Below are positions 9,670 through 17,599 of a stretch of 42,604 nt of DNA, piece by piece. Both the position numbers and the translations under genes were made by a program. This DNA comes from Lachnospiraceae bacterium (lineage in GTDB: Bacteria > Bacillota > Clostridia > Lachnospirales > Lachnospiraceae), in NCBI GenBank assembly GCA_017623215.1, contig JAGAPO010000083.1, positions 1 through 42,604 of the forward strand, given 5' to 3'. Below the pieces are notes generated by a model that was not told the DNA's origin, ran no database searches, and was given only the letters and a program-made list of their open reading frames with translations. The stretch's first letter is position 1. Every line of letters starts with the position of its first letter.

Positions 9670-10305
9670 ATGAAACCGGATATCAGACAGTATACGCTGG
9701 GAGCCCTTGCGACGAACGGCTATCTTGTGGGGAATCCCGAGACGAAGGAAGCGGTATTTATTGATCCGGCCGGAGAGTGCGGGCGGATTATGCGAGAGCT
9801 TACGAGCCGGGGATACCGCCTTGCGGCGATTATGCTGACGCACGGACATTTTGATCATACAGGCGCCGCGGAAGAGCTGAGGGAAAAGACCGGGGCGAAG
9901 ATATATGCGGGAGAGCAGGAAAAAGCGCTGCTTGCAAGCGCGGAGCTGAACTGCTCCGGATGGTATCGGAAGTTCACGGTTCAGGGCGATATCTGGCTTA
10001 CCGATAATCAGGTGATTGCGCCCGCGGGGCTGGAATTCAAGGTGCTTGCCACACCGGGACACACGGCGGGAGGAGTCTGCTATTATCTGGAAGAGGAAGG
10101 AATTCTTTTCGCGGGGGATACCTTGTTCGCAGGCTCTGTCGGAAGGAGCGACCTGCCCACGGGAAGTATGAGCGTGCTGATGCAGTCAGTCGGAAGGTTG
10201 GCAAAGCTTCCGGATTCCGTTGTCGTCTATCCCGGGCATGGGCCGTCTTCGACGATCGGAGATGAAAAGAGACAGAATCCGTATCTTTCGGGATATGAAG
10301 GCTAA
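9670..10305 (+). CDS. Metallo-beta-lactamase-fold hydrolase (glyoxalase II-like)
   Basis: This 211-aa protein has the complete binuclear metal site of the fold: THGHFDH (His58, His60, Asp62, His63), His131 in TPGHT, Asp150 in FAGDTLF and His190 in YPGHG. The GRSDLP segment after the fourth motif is typical of the short glyoxalase II-like group (YcbL type), which hydrolyses S-lactoylglutathione-like thioesters in some members. The physiological substrate here is unknown, and Clostridia often lack glutathione. It lies 76 nt after relA, with AGGAAAGGAG just upstream, and is followed after 51 nt by hemZ. It is probably part of one operon with both. Confidence 0.88.
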   Translation: MKPDIRQYTLGALATNGYLVGNPETKEAVFIDPAGECGRIMRELTSRGYRLAAIMLTHGHFDHTGAAEELREKTGAKIYAGEQEKALLASAELNCSGWYRKFTVQGDIWLTDNQVIAPAGLEFKVLATPGHTAGGVCYYLEEEGILFAGDTLFAGSVGRSDLPTGSMSVLMQSVGRLAKLPDSVVVYPGHGPSSTIGDEKRQNPYLSGYEG

Positions 10306-10356
10306 GATTAAGCATATTCGATAATGAGTAAGATAAGATAGGATTAAGAAGAAACT

Positions 10357-11925
10357 ATGGATATTATAATATGGAGAAACGGAGAGGACTACAATCAGGA
10401 TGTCTGTCCGTTAATCAAATCGTTCTATCCGGATGCGGTATTTGCGGAAGGCGGTGCAGCTGCGGAAGCATCAGGCAATGCGGCGGATAAAACGGGCAGC
10501 GCCGGCGAAAAAAGTGAGGCAGCCGAAACGAGTGAGGCGGATGGAACGAGCGGCGAGGGGAGTTCATTAGATCTGTATTTCGACCTGACCTCAGACTGTA
10601 TGACGGTTCGGATCAGGCAGCAGGGACGGGAGGTCTTTGCTGAGACCGAAGCATTTGCTGGCGGCGAGCGCAGGGATTACCGCAACGCGCTGCTGCGAAT
10701 GCTCTACCGGGGACTGTCCGGACTTACGGGAAAAAAGCTTCCCTGGGGAATCCTCACCGGAGTCCGTCCGACCAAGCTGGTCTACGAGCGTCTGGCAGAT
10801 ATGACAAAGGATGAGATTCGGGACTATATGGCGGAGACCTATTATTGCTCCGCGGATAAGATAGAGGTCAGTCTGATTACAGCAGCAAGAGAAAAGGAGC
10901 TGTTAACGCAGTGCAGGCCGGAGGAGGGCTACAGCCTGTACATCGGAATTCCATTCTGTCCGACCACCTGCCTGTATTGTTCCTTTACCTCCTATCCTCT
11001 GGAGCGCTTCGGAGGTTATGTGGAGCCGTATCTGGAAGCATTAAAAAAGGAGATTCGCTTTGCGTCGGAGAGTATGGGCGGAAAGGCGCCGATGAGCGTG
11101 TATTTTGGAGGAGGAACCCCGACAACGCTCTCGGCGGAGCAGTTAAGAGACCTGATTGGATATGTAAAGAACTCATTTGACTTTTCAGGTGTGAAGGAAT
11201 TCACGGTTGAGGCCGGAAGGCCGGACAGCCTGACGTATGAGAAGCTTGCGGTATTAAAGGAACTCGGCGTGGATCGCATCTCGATCAATCCGCAGTCCAT
11301 GTGTCAGGAGACACTGGATCTGATTGGGCGCAGGCATACGGTGGAGCAGATTGAAGAAGCATTTGCGATGGCGAGGAAGGCGGGGCACGATAATATTAAC
11401 ATGGATCTGATTATCGGCCTGACCGGTGAGACACCGGAGCATGTAAGAAGGACGCTTGAGCGGATTCGGCCTTTGAATCCGGAGAGCCTTACCGTGCATA
11501 CGCTGGCGCTGAAGCGGGCGGCAAGGCTGAATCTGGAGAAGGAGCGCTACGTCGATATGCAGGCTGTGGACGTCCCGGTGATGCAGCAGCTGACCGCGGC
11601 TTACGCGAAAGAGAATGGTTACCTGCCCTACTACCTGTATCGTCAGAAGAATATGGCGGAGAATCTGGAAAATGTCGGATATGCGAGATATGGGAAAGAA
11701 TGCCTTTATAATATTGTAATCATGGAAGAACGTCAGACGATTCTTGCGCTCGGCGCGGGGGCATCCTCGAAGTTCTATTTCCCGGCGGAGAACCGCCTGG
11801 AGCGGGTCGAGAATGTAAAAAGTCTGAAGGACTATGTGGAGCGCATTGATGAGATGATTGAGCGGAAGCTCGTATTTATCGAGAAGAACCGCGCTGCTTT
11901 GAAGGAGGGATCGGTCGTATGGTAG
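10357..11925 (+). CDS. hemZ: Oxygen-independent coproporphyrinogen dehydrogenase, HemZ type
   Basis: HemZ is a radical-SAM enzyme of the coproporphyrinogen III dehydrogenase family. The 522-aa protein carries the 4Fe-4S/SAM motif C201-P-T-T-C205-L-Y-C208 inside GIPFCPTTCLYCSF, then YFGGGTPTTLS and a C-terminal HemN-like domain. The N-terminal region up to about residue 190 is the HemZ-specific extension. Residues about 31-70 are a low-complexity run of Ala, Gly, Ser and Glu that looks like an insertion between the first beta strand and the rest of that domain. Some family members act on coproporphyrinogen and others have unclear roles, so the exact reaction is inferred from family. The stop overlaps the next gene by 7 nt. 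Confidence 0.88.
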   Translation: MDIIIWRNGEDYNQDVCPLIKSFYPDAVFAEGGAAAEASGNAADKTGSAGEKSEAAETSEADGTSGEGSSLDLYFDLTSDCMTVRIRQQGREVFAETEAFAGGERRDYRNALLRMLYRGLSGLTGKKLPWGILTGVRPTKLVYERLADMTKDEIRDYMAETYYCSADKIEVSLITAAREKELLTQCRPEEGYSLYIGIPFCPTTCLYCSFTSYPLERFGGYVEPYLEALKKEIRFASESMGGKAPMSVYFGGGTPTTLSAEQLRDLIGYVKNSFDFSGVKEFTVEAGRPDSLTYEKLAVLKELGVDRISINPQSMCQETLDLIGRRHTVEQIEEAFAMARKAGHDNINMDLIIGLTGETPEHVRRTLERIRPLNPESLTVHTLALKRAARLNLEKERYVDMQAVDVPVMQQLTAAYAKENGYLPYYLYRQKNMAENLENVGYARYGKECLYNIVIMEERQTILALGAGASSKFYFPAENRLERVENVKSLKDYVERIDEMIERKLVFIEKNRAALKEGSVVW

Positions 11926-12593
11926 AGGCTGCCGGCATCGAACGTGCGGTGAAGGAGGATCTGGAGGACGCACTGAGTCACGGGATCCTGGTCAGCAATC
12001 TGGCTGCGCGGCTTGCAAGAAAGCTTGGAGAGGATGAGGCATTCTGTCATGAGATGGCCAGAGCCGGAATGATGCACGATGTCGGAAAGCTTCGGCTATG
12101 TGAGTACCTCTACGGAAGAAGTGCGGGAACGCTTGGAATTGAAGAGATGAAATACATGCGTCTGCATCCGAAGCTTGGCAGAGAGATTCTCAGAGAAAGC
12201 GGGGAATATTCCGATCTGGTGATTGAATCCGTATATCATCATCACGAGAATTATAACGGCTCCGGATATCCGGATAATCTGAGGGAGGACAAGATCCCGT
12301 ATGGCGCACGGATCTTACGAACCTGTGATGTCTTTGCGGCTCTTGTGTCGAATCGGCCTTACAGAGCCTCCTTTGACAAGGATACGGCGATTAAGATGAT
12401 GATTGAGGAAGTCAGACATTTTGATATGAAGATTTTCCTTGCGTTCCTGGAAATGGCTTATGACGAGGCATTTGCGGAGATCGAGGAATTAATTCAGGAA
12501 GGAAATGAGAAGCGGGTATTTGCGGACGCTCCGATTCAGGAGGAAGAGCTGATAAAGCTGGTGCAGACCGATGCTTCGGAATGCCCGGTGTGA
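11919..12593 (+). CDS. HD-GYP-type HD domain phosphohydrolase
   Basis: The 224-aa protein is a stand-alone HD-GYP domain, the family that hydrolyses cyclic di-GMP or related cyclic dinucleotides. It has His21, then MHDVGK with His53-Asp54, then HHHENYNGSGYP with the metal-binding histidines at 107-109 and the GYP triplet at 116-118. No sensor or receiver domain is fused to it and there is no membrane segment. The ATG at 11919 has AAGGAGG close upstream and overlaps the hemZ stop, so the two are translationally coupled. An activity on another nucleotide or phosphoester cannot be excluded. Confidence 0.85.
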   Translation: MVEAAGIERAVKEDLEDALSHGILVSNLAARLARKLGEDEAFCHEMARAGMMHDVGKLRLCEYLYGRSAGTLGIEEMKYMRLHPKLGREILRESGEYSDLVIESVYHHHENYNGSGYPDNLREDKIPYGARILRTCDVFAALVSNRPYRASFDKDTAIKMMIEEVRHFDMKIFLAFLEMAYDEAFAEIEELIQEGNEKRVFADAPIQEEELIKLVQTDASECPV

Positions 12594-12657
12594 TAACGCG
12601 GGACAGAGAATGAAAAGGCAGTCGGTAAACGCATATTAGAAAAAGCAGAGGATTCTC

Positions 12658-13206
12658 ATGAAGATTAAGACAATTTCGCGAGATGGATGGAACAGAATTC
12701 TGTCCGGAAGAGAGTATGTATCAACGAAGAAGAGAGAAGAATTCGACGGAATACTTGCACTGTTCTACCTTGAGAAGGTAACGGGACCGCTGGTTAAAAT
12801 CATGGAGGATAAGCAGGTAGTTCTTGCGGATGATGATTACTACTGGATGCAGTTCGGGCCGCGGGGAGAGAACTACTGGCTGACGGTGATGTTCGACAGG
12901 AAGCGGGAGATTGTGCAGTGGTATTTTGATATCACCCTGCGTAATGAGCTGGATGCCGAAGGGGGACCGAGATTCTTTGACCTGTATCTGGATCTGGTGG
13001 TACTTCCGTCGGGGACGAACATCCTTCTGGATGAGGACGAGCTGTTAGAAGCATACCGGGCAGGGGAATTCTCAAAAGAAATCTATGATATGGCATACCG
13101 GAAAGTGTCCGAGCTTCAGGAAAAGCTCTGCGGCCGAGTAAAAGAACTGAATACCTTCACCAGAAAATACTTCTTTGAGCTCTTAGAGGAAGCAGGCTGG
13201 GGATAA
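12658..13206 (+). CDS. DUF402 domain protein
   Basis: This 182-aa protein fits the DUF402 (FomD-like barrel) family. It has a Trp-Tyr-Phe-Asp segment (IVQWYFDITL), the acidic FDLYLDLVVLPSG block, and the LLDEDELLEAYRAGE motif that is the family hallmark. Characterised members are nucleotide or nucleoside-phosphate hydrolases with an acidic metal site, but the role here is unknown. It starts 64 nt after the HD-GYP gene and has an AGAGGA site before its ATG. It probably ends the operon that began at relA, since a strong promoter follows before aspS. Confidence 0.8.
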   Translation: MKIKTISRDGWNRILSGREYVSTKKREEFDGILALFYLEKVTGPLVKIMEDKQVVLADDDYYWMQFGPRGENYWLTVMFDRKREIVQWYFDITLRNELDAEGGPRFFDLYLDLVVLPSGTNILLDEDELLEAYRAGEFSKEIYDMAYRKVSELQEKLCGRVKELNTFTRKYFFELLEEAGWG

Positions 13207-13314
13207 TCGCCGGAAGAGAGGAGACGATTACCGGCATATCTCTCTTCCACCCGGACTTCCCCTCCCCATAAGGAACGAATTCGCGCAGAAAACACGAGAA
13301 AGAGACACTTTCTG

Positions 13315-13343
13315 TTGCAATTTCAAAACAGGAAGGGTATAAT
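13315..13343 (+). promoter_or_regulatory. Sigma-A-type promoter of aspS
   Basis: TTGCAA (13315-13320) and TATAAT (13338-13343) are separated by 17 bp, a near-consensus promoter. The predicted leader from about 13350 to the aspS start at 13547 is about 200 nt and strongly folded. Confidence 0.85.
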
Positions 13344-13352
13344 ATGCGCAAA

Positions 13353-13504
13353 GGGCGGAGTCAGACCAGGCGAAGGCGGCTCTGACAAGCATGCTTGATC
13401 AGAGCCGTTTTTGCCTGGTCTGAAGGAGCGAAGCGACCCAGGGAAACCGTAAGGTTTTCCTGGGACTCCGCCCGTCCGGCAGGAACAGAACGGAAGGGCG
13501 GACG
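13353..13504 (+). promoter_or_regulatory. Highly structured aspS leader with embedded terminator-like hairpin
   Basis: Several perfect helices nest here. P1 is GGGCGGAGTC (13353-13362) with 13464-13473. P2 is CAGACCAGGC (13362-13371) with 13413-13422. Inside P2 is a hairpin of CGGCTCTGA (13377-13385) with 13399-13407, extended by CAAG/CTTG and followed by TTTTT (13408-13412). P3 is a 12-bp stem (13437-13448 with 13453-13464). A further small stem is CGTCCG (13473-13478) with 13499-13504. The hairpin plus T5 looks like an intrinsic terminator ahead of aspS. I see no T-box sequence (AGGGUGGNACCGCG), the usual control of synthetase genes in Firmicutes. It could be a regulatory RNA or an inserted palindromic element. 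Confidence 0.65.
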
Positions 13505-13546
13505 AAACGACCGTATACAATAGTAACGATATAAGGAGGATTGACC

Positions 13547-15352
13547 ATGGCTGAGTCAATGAAAGGGCTTCACAGAAGCCACAGATGTACGGAAATTACG
13601 ACAAACGATATCGGAAAAACCGTCACTGTCATGGGTTGGGTACAAAAAAGCAGAAATAAAGGCGGAATCATATTCGTAGACTTACGTGATCGTTCCGGCC
13701 TTCTGCAGATCATATTTGAAGAGAATGACATCGGAGCCGATGGCTTTGCAAAAGCAGAGAAGCTCAAAAGCGAATACGTTATCGCAGTAGTAGGCCGAGT
13801 AGAGGCCCGTTCCGGTGCGGTAAATGAGAACCTTGCAACCGGCGCAATCGAAATCCGTGCGAACGAACTGCGTATTCTGTCCGAGGCGGAGACCCCTCCG
13901 TTTCCGATTGAAGCAGATTCCAAGACCAGAGAGGAGCTTCGCCTGAAGTACCGTTATCTGGATTTAAGAAGACCGGATCTGCAGCGCAATCTGATGATGA
14001 GAAGTAAGGTAGCAACCCTTACCAGACAGTTCCTGGCGGGCGAGGGCTTCCTTGAGATCGAGACCCCGATGTTAACCAAGAGCACACCGGAGGGCGCAAG
14101 AGACTACCTGGTGCCGAGCCGAATCCATCCCGGCAGCTTCTACGCGCTGCCGCAGTCTCCCCAGCTGTTCAAGCAGCTGCTGATGGTCTCCGGCTACGAT
14201 CGCTATGTACAGATTGTCAAGTGCTTCCGCGACGAGGACTTAAGAGCGGACAGACAGCCGGAATTCACCCAGATCGATATGGAACTCTCCTTCGTAGACG
14301 TAGATGATGTAATCGACGTGAACGAAAGACTGCTCCAGAAGTTATTTAAAGAAGTAATCGGAGTCGATGTAACACTTCCGATCCAGAGAATGACCTGGCA
14401 GGAGGCAATGGATCGTTACGGTTCCGATAAGCCGGACACCCGTTTCGGCATGGAATTAAAGGATGTGACCGAGCTTGTAAAGAACTGCGGCTTCTCCGTA
14501 TTTACCGGAGCGATTGCAGCGGGCGGAAGCGTTCGCGGTATCAATGCCGAGGGACAGGGGAATATGCCCAGAAAGAAGATCGACGCGTTAGTAGAATTCG
14601 CAAAGGGCTACGGTGCGAAGGGACTTGCCTACCTTGCAGTGAACGAGGACGGAACCTATAAGTCCTCCTTTGCCAAGTTCATGACCGAGGAAGAATTAAA
14701 GGCATTAGTTGACGTGATGGGCGGTAAGCCCGGCGATTTATTACTCTTCGCCGCAGACAAGAATAAGATTGTGTACAGCGTATTAGGCGCACTGCGTCTT
14801 GAGATTGCAAATAACCTGGGATTACTGGACAAGAACCAGTACAATTTCCTGTGGGTAACCGAGTTCCCTCTGCTTGAGTGGTCGGAGGAAGAGAATCGCT
14901 TCGTCGCGATGCACCATCCGTTCACGATGCCGATGGATGAGGACCTTCCGCTGTTAGACACCGATCCCGGTAAGGTTCGCGCAAAGGCCTACGATATCGT
15001 ACTCAACGGTACCGAGATCGGCGGCGGCAGTGTCAGAATCTTCCAGAATGATGTTCAGGAGAAGATGTTTGAGGTGCTCGGATTCACGAAGGAAGAGGCG
15101 TATGAGAGATTCGGCTTCCTGCTGAATGCCTTTAAGTACGGTGTTCCGCCGCACGCAGGACTTGCATATGGTCTGGATCGTCTCGTCATGCTGATGGCGC
15201 AGATGGATTCCATTCGTGACGTAATCGCCTTCCCGAAGGTAAAGGATGCGTCCTGCCTGATGACGGATGCTCCGAATGTAGTTGATGATAAGCAGCTTGA
15301 GGAGCTTGGAATTGCAATTGCGGCACAGGAAGAGGCTGCGAAGACGGAATGA
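13547..15352 (+). CDS. aspS: Aspartyl-tRNA synthetase
   Basis: AspRS charges tRNA-Asp. The 601-aa protein is the bacterial type. An N-terminal OB-fold anticodon-binding domain (about 15-110) is followed by a class II catalytic core with motif 2 (FRDEDLRADRQPEFTQID), a bacterial GAD insertion (about 290-420) and motif 3 (GLAYGLDRLVMLM). The ATG at 13547 has AGGAGG at 13534-13539. A TTG two codons upstream is less suitable. In many Clostridia hisS stands immediately before aspS after hemZ, but here it does not. The stop overlaps the start of the next gene by 4 nt (ATGA). Confidence 0.97.
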   Translation: MAESMKGLHRSHRCTEITTNDIGKTVTVMGWVQKSRNKGGIIFVDLRDRSGLLQIIFEENDIGADGFAKAEKLKSEYVIAVVGRVEARSGAVNENLATGAIEIRANELRILSEAETPPFPIEADSKTREELRLKYRYLDLRRPDLQRNLMMRSKVATLTRQFLAGEGFLEIETPMLTKSTPEGARDYLVPSRIHPGSFYALPQSPQLFKQLLMVSGYDRYVQIVKCFRDEDLRADRQPEFTQIDMELSFVDVDDVIDVNERLLQKLFKEVIGVDVTLPIQRMTWQEAMDRYGSDKPDTRFGMELKDVTELVKNCGFSVFTGAIAAGGSVRGINAEGQGNMPRKKIDALVEFAKGYGAKGLAYLAVNEDGTYKSSFAKFMTEEELKALVDVMGGKPGDLLLFAADKNKIVYSVLGALRLEIANNLGLLDKNQYNFLWVTEFPLLEWSEEENRFVAMHHPFTMPMDEDLPLLDTDPGKVRAKAYDIVLNGTEIGGGSVRIFQNDVQEKMFEVLGFTKEEAYERFGFLLNAFKYGVPPHAGLAYGLDRLVMLMAQMDSIRDVIAFPKVKDASCLMTDAPNVVDDKQLEELGIAIAAQEEAAKTE

Positions 15353-15633
15353 TTCCGATCTTTGTAATCTATATTGCAGTCATGACCCTGGTAGGGTTCG
15401 CCCAGATGGGGGTTGATAAAAAGCGCGCGATTCGAAATGAGTGGCGCATCAAGGAAAGAACGCTGTTTTTTACGGCTGCGGCCGGGGGAAGCATCGGAAG
15501 TATACTCGGAATGCGGGCATTCCGGCATAAGACGAAGCATAAGAGCTTTCGGTATGGAATGCCTGCCATTCTGACAGTGCAGATTGTAATTGTAGCATAT
15601 GCGGTTTGCTGTATATGCGGTTGGATAGCATAA
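15349..15633 (+). CDS. DUF1294 family small membrane protein
   Basis: The 94-aa protein matches the DUF1294 (YsdA) family. It has an N-terminal hydrophobic helix, the conserved MGVDKKRAIRNEWRIKE segment, then a GGSIGSILGMRAFRHKTKH block and a C-terminal hydrophobic helix. Two to three membrane segments are likely. Function is not known for the family. The start codon overlaps the aspS stop (ATGA), so it is read from the aspS transcript by coupled translation. Confidence 0.85.
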   Translation: MIPIFVIYIAVMTLVGFAQMGVDKKRAIRNEWRIKERTLFFTAAAGGSIGSILGMRAFRHKTKHKSFRYGMPAILTVQIVIVAYAVCCICGWIA

Positions 15634-15658
15634 AAAGATACGCGGTGTGGAGGATACG

Positions 15659-16558
15659 ATGGAAAAGATAATGGAATTGTGCGAACGCTATCAGTATCCG
15701 CAGGAGGCAAAGGCAGATATCCGGAGGATTTATGAGCAGGTTACAGGCAGGGATGAGACAAGAGAGCTGTTATGGAAGGCCGAAGCCCTTTTGTTTGGAG
15801 AGCCGAAGATCAATCCAAAGGATTATCTGAATATTGTTGATCATGCAGCTGAACTGACGGGAATCCATAGCTATCAGCTGTATCTGGTATTCTATCTGGC
15901 AGCCTGTGAAAGACTGAAGCAGTGTTATGAAGAAAAGGGTATCTCCCCTGCGATCTTTTATGATACGATGGAGGATCTGCTGTTCAAGGCCAGGGAATGC
16001 AAGACGGTAGAAGGGTTCTACGGAGTCTTTTGTCCGACCTGGTATTACGGTTTCTTCCGAATGGAGCGGTTTGCGCTTGGAAGGCTGCAGTATGAGCTGT
16101 GCGAACTGTCCTCTGATTATACGGTTGGAGGAAGAGTCCTGAAGGCTGGAACACTTGCGGCGAACTGTCATATTCCAAGCTCGGGAAGACCGTTCGATGA
16201 AGCGGCAAGACTTGCGTCATACAAGCGCGCATGGGAATTCTTTAGGGAGCGCTTTCCGGATGGAGTTATGCCGATAACCTGTTATTCCTGGCTGCTGTTC
16301 CCGGAGAATGAGAAGATTATGCCGGAGGGCTCCAACATCGTATCGTTTATGAAGGAATTTGCGATTCGGAAAGTGATCTATGACGAGAAGGGCAGTGACC
16401 TGTGGAGAATCTTCGGAAAGCATTATAACGGGGAGCTTTCGACGTTCCCCGCGGATACCCGGATGCGCAGAAATTATCTGAAATGGCTGACGGACGGCAA
16501 TATGGCCGGTCAGGGGTACGGAATCTTCCTGTTTGACGGAGAGAAGATGGTACGGTAA
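15659..16558 (+). CDS. Acyltransferase-domain protein (NAT_N / GNAT-like C-terminal type)
   Basis: This 299-aa protein resembles the two-part family with an N-acyltransferase N-terminal domain (DUF5596) and a GNAT-like C-terminal domain, common in Lachnospiraceae. The segment MERFALGRLQYEL (about 130-142) and the following beta-rich region with CHIPSSGRPF fit the C-terminal GNAT-like part. The substrate is unknown. The ATG at 15659 has GGAGG at 15649-15653. An in-frame GTG at 15647 would place that site inside the gene. It lies 25 nt after the DUF1294 gene, in the aspS transcription unit. Family assignment is from memory of conserved segments, so it is moderate. Confidence 0.65.
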   Translation: MEKIMELCERYQYPQEAKADIRRIYEQVTGRDETRELLWKAEALLFGEPKINPKDYLNIVDHAAELTGIHSYQLYLVFYLAACERLKQCYEEKGISPAIFYDTMEDLLFKARECKTVEGFYGVFCPTWYYGFFRMERFALGRLQYELCELSSDYTVGGRVLKAGTLAANCHIPSSGRPFDEAARLASYKRAWEFFRERFPDGVMPITCYSWLLFPENEKIMPEGSNIVSFMKEFAIRKVIYDEKGSDLWRIFGKHYNGELSTFPADTRMRRNYLKWLTDGNMAGQGYGIFLFDGEKMVR

Positions 16559-16566
16559 GAATAAAC

Positions 16567-16609
16567 GTCTGCTGTACGGCAGTCAAAGAAAGATCGTCGT
16601 ACAGCAGAC
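16567..16609 (+). terminator. Hairpin after the acyltransferase gene, possible terminator
   Basis: A perfect 12-bp stem (GTCTGCTGTACG at 16567-16578 with 16598-16609) encloses a 19-base loop, 8 bases after the stop. The T-rich stretch only starts about 15 bases later (16624-16635), so termination efficiency is uncertain. It could instead protect the 3' end of the mRNA. Confidence 0.4.
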
Positions 16610-16726
16610 AGTATTCCATGCATTCTTATTTTTTTGTGCATTCTTATTTTTCTATGTATTCTATTTTGTCAATTCCGTCTATAGCATAAAGTCTGAAACA
16701 GGAAAGCCCAATCCCGATATAATCAT

Positions 16727-17074
16727 TCAGATGTCCTTCGCATTCCGGAGAGGAGCGATATTTGGTCTACCGGGCCTGTGCAAAAAGTTCGTTCTGCATC
16801 CCTGGTAATCGATGCATACCATGTAGTTCCATCCCTTTTTTTCTGCAATACACCGGGTACAATTATTCCGGATAAGTCCTGCAGCATCTGCCCAAAGAGG
16901 ATTGCCATCCAGTTGACTAAGATGGATATGCTCCGGAACAATAACCGAAGCTAACAAAAACCAGCCGATTGGGCTGGTTTTTGTTATACGGTAAATACCT
17001 TCCGTGTCCTTTGGAACACCTGTACTACCGTATTCTTTTTTGCCGTTTGGGTTGTCGAGTGTATAAATATATGA
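16727..17074 (-). pseudogene. Startless open frame, possible gene remnant
   Basis: On the - strand the frame stays open for 115 codons from 17074 down to a TGA at 16727-16729, but its first usable start is only a TTG near 16957 with no ribosome binding site. The translation includes YTLDNPNGKKEYGSTG near its N-terminal end and GNPLWADAAGLIRNN later, which read like ordinary globular protein. I do not recognise it. A terminator-like palindrome lies inside the frame, which argues against a working gene. It may be a decayed remnant or chance. Confidence 0.2.
16953..16986. terminator. Bidirectional intrinsic terminator
   Basis: AACAAAAACCAGCC and GGCTGGTTTTTGTT flank a short GATTG loop. Read on the - strand it can end the cold-shock gene transcript, and on the + strand it can stop transcripts from the aspS unit. 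It lies 139 bases beyond the cold-shock gene stop. Confidence 0.8.
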
Positions 17075-17124
17075 TTAATATATCTTACAGACTACGTTCC
17101 GTACTGTTATAGTTCCGTGCGGAA

Positions 17125-17325
17125 TTATAACTTAACAACATTGGCGGCCTGAGGTCCCTTTTCGCCATTCACTACTTCGAACTCAACCTGATCGCCCTCT
17201 TCAAGAACCTTGAAGCCGTCCATCTTTAAAGCAGAGAAATGAACGAATACGTCTGTTCCGGTCTCATCGGAGATAAATCCGAAGCCCTTCTTTGCGTTGA
17301 ACCACTTAACTGTACCTTTTTTCAT
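17125..17325 (-). CDS. csp: Cold-shock domain protein
   Basis: The 66-aa protein is a complete single CSD, an OB-fold that binds single-stranded RNA/DNA and acts as an RNA chaperone. RNP1 is KGFGFI (13-18) and RNP2 is DVFVHF (25-30). It starts [10 protein letters not shown] and ends AANVVKL, as usual. On the - strand the ATG is preceded by TTAGGGAGG. It is the only - strand gene I accept, monocistronic, with its own promoter and a leader that contains a 9-bp hairpin (AGATTACCG at 17385-17393 with 17397-17405). A palindrome (17102-17127) overlaps the stop. Paralogues are common, so a specific csp letter cannot be given. Confidence 0.95.
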   Translation of the reverse strand: MKKGTVKWFNAKKGFGFISDETGTDVFVHFSALKMDGFKVLEEGDQVEFEVVNGEKGPQAANVVKL

Positions 17326-17411
17326 AAATTGCCTCCCTAAAAGACTTTAAGTAAAGAGTTCTCTTCATCCTACAAGGAGAAGGAGATTACCGGGACGGTA
17401 ATCTAACACAT

Positions 17412-17440
17412 AATCTACCATAAATAAAAGCGGTTGTCAA
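17412..17440 (-). promoter_or_regulatory. Promoter of the cold-shock gene
   Basis: Read on the - strand, a consensus TTGACA (17440-17435) is followed after 17 bp by TAGATT (17417-17412). The leader is about 80 nt and contains the hairpin at 17385-17405. Confidence 0.75.
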
Positions 17441-17533
17441 TTATTTTGTGAAGTTTGAAGGAGAATATTTGAGATTGTGGAATTTTGGAAGAAATGGGAG
17501 ATTTTGTAAATTAAAAGTTCAAACCGAGAGGGG

Positions 17534-17599
17534 GCTTATATCAGAATGTTTTGCAAGGCAGCTTATATCAGAATGTTTTGCAAGGCTGCCTTGTAAAAT
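17534..17599. repeat. 27-bp tandem repeat plus inverted repeat at the M16C promoter
   Basis: Two copies of a 27-bp unit starting GCTTATATCAGAATG sit head to tail at 17534-17560 and 17561-17587, differing only in the last base. The end of the second copy (TTTTGCAAGGC, 17576-17586) forms an inverted repeat with GCCTTGTAAAA (17588-17598), which overlaps the -35 box of the next promoter. The arrangement suits an operator for a DNA-binding regulator, but the protein is unknown. Confidence 0.75.

Larger units (their letters stand above)
16559..17124. other. 566-bp intergenic stretch without a convincing gene
   Basis: Between the acyltransferase gene and the convergent cold-shock gene lie the hairpin at 16567-16609, three imperfect T-rich repeats (16619-16635, 16637-16652, 16655-16668), an open but startless frame on the - strand (17074-16727) and a bidirectional terminator-like palindrome (16953-16986). 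No RNA gene is recognised. Confidence 0.5.

Noticed and set aside
11254..11973. - strand open frame opposite hemZ
   Set aside because: It is the reverse shadow of a well supported radical-SAM gene and has no family features.
13353..13504. T-box riboswitch before aspS
   Set aside because: No T-box consensus or antiterminator bulge sequence is visible; the helices do not match stem I architecture.
17534..17587. CRISPR-like repeats
   Set aside because: Only two adjacent copies without spacers and without cas genes; better explained as a promoter-associated tandem repeat.
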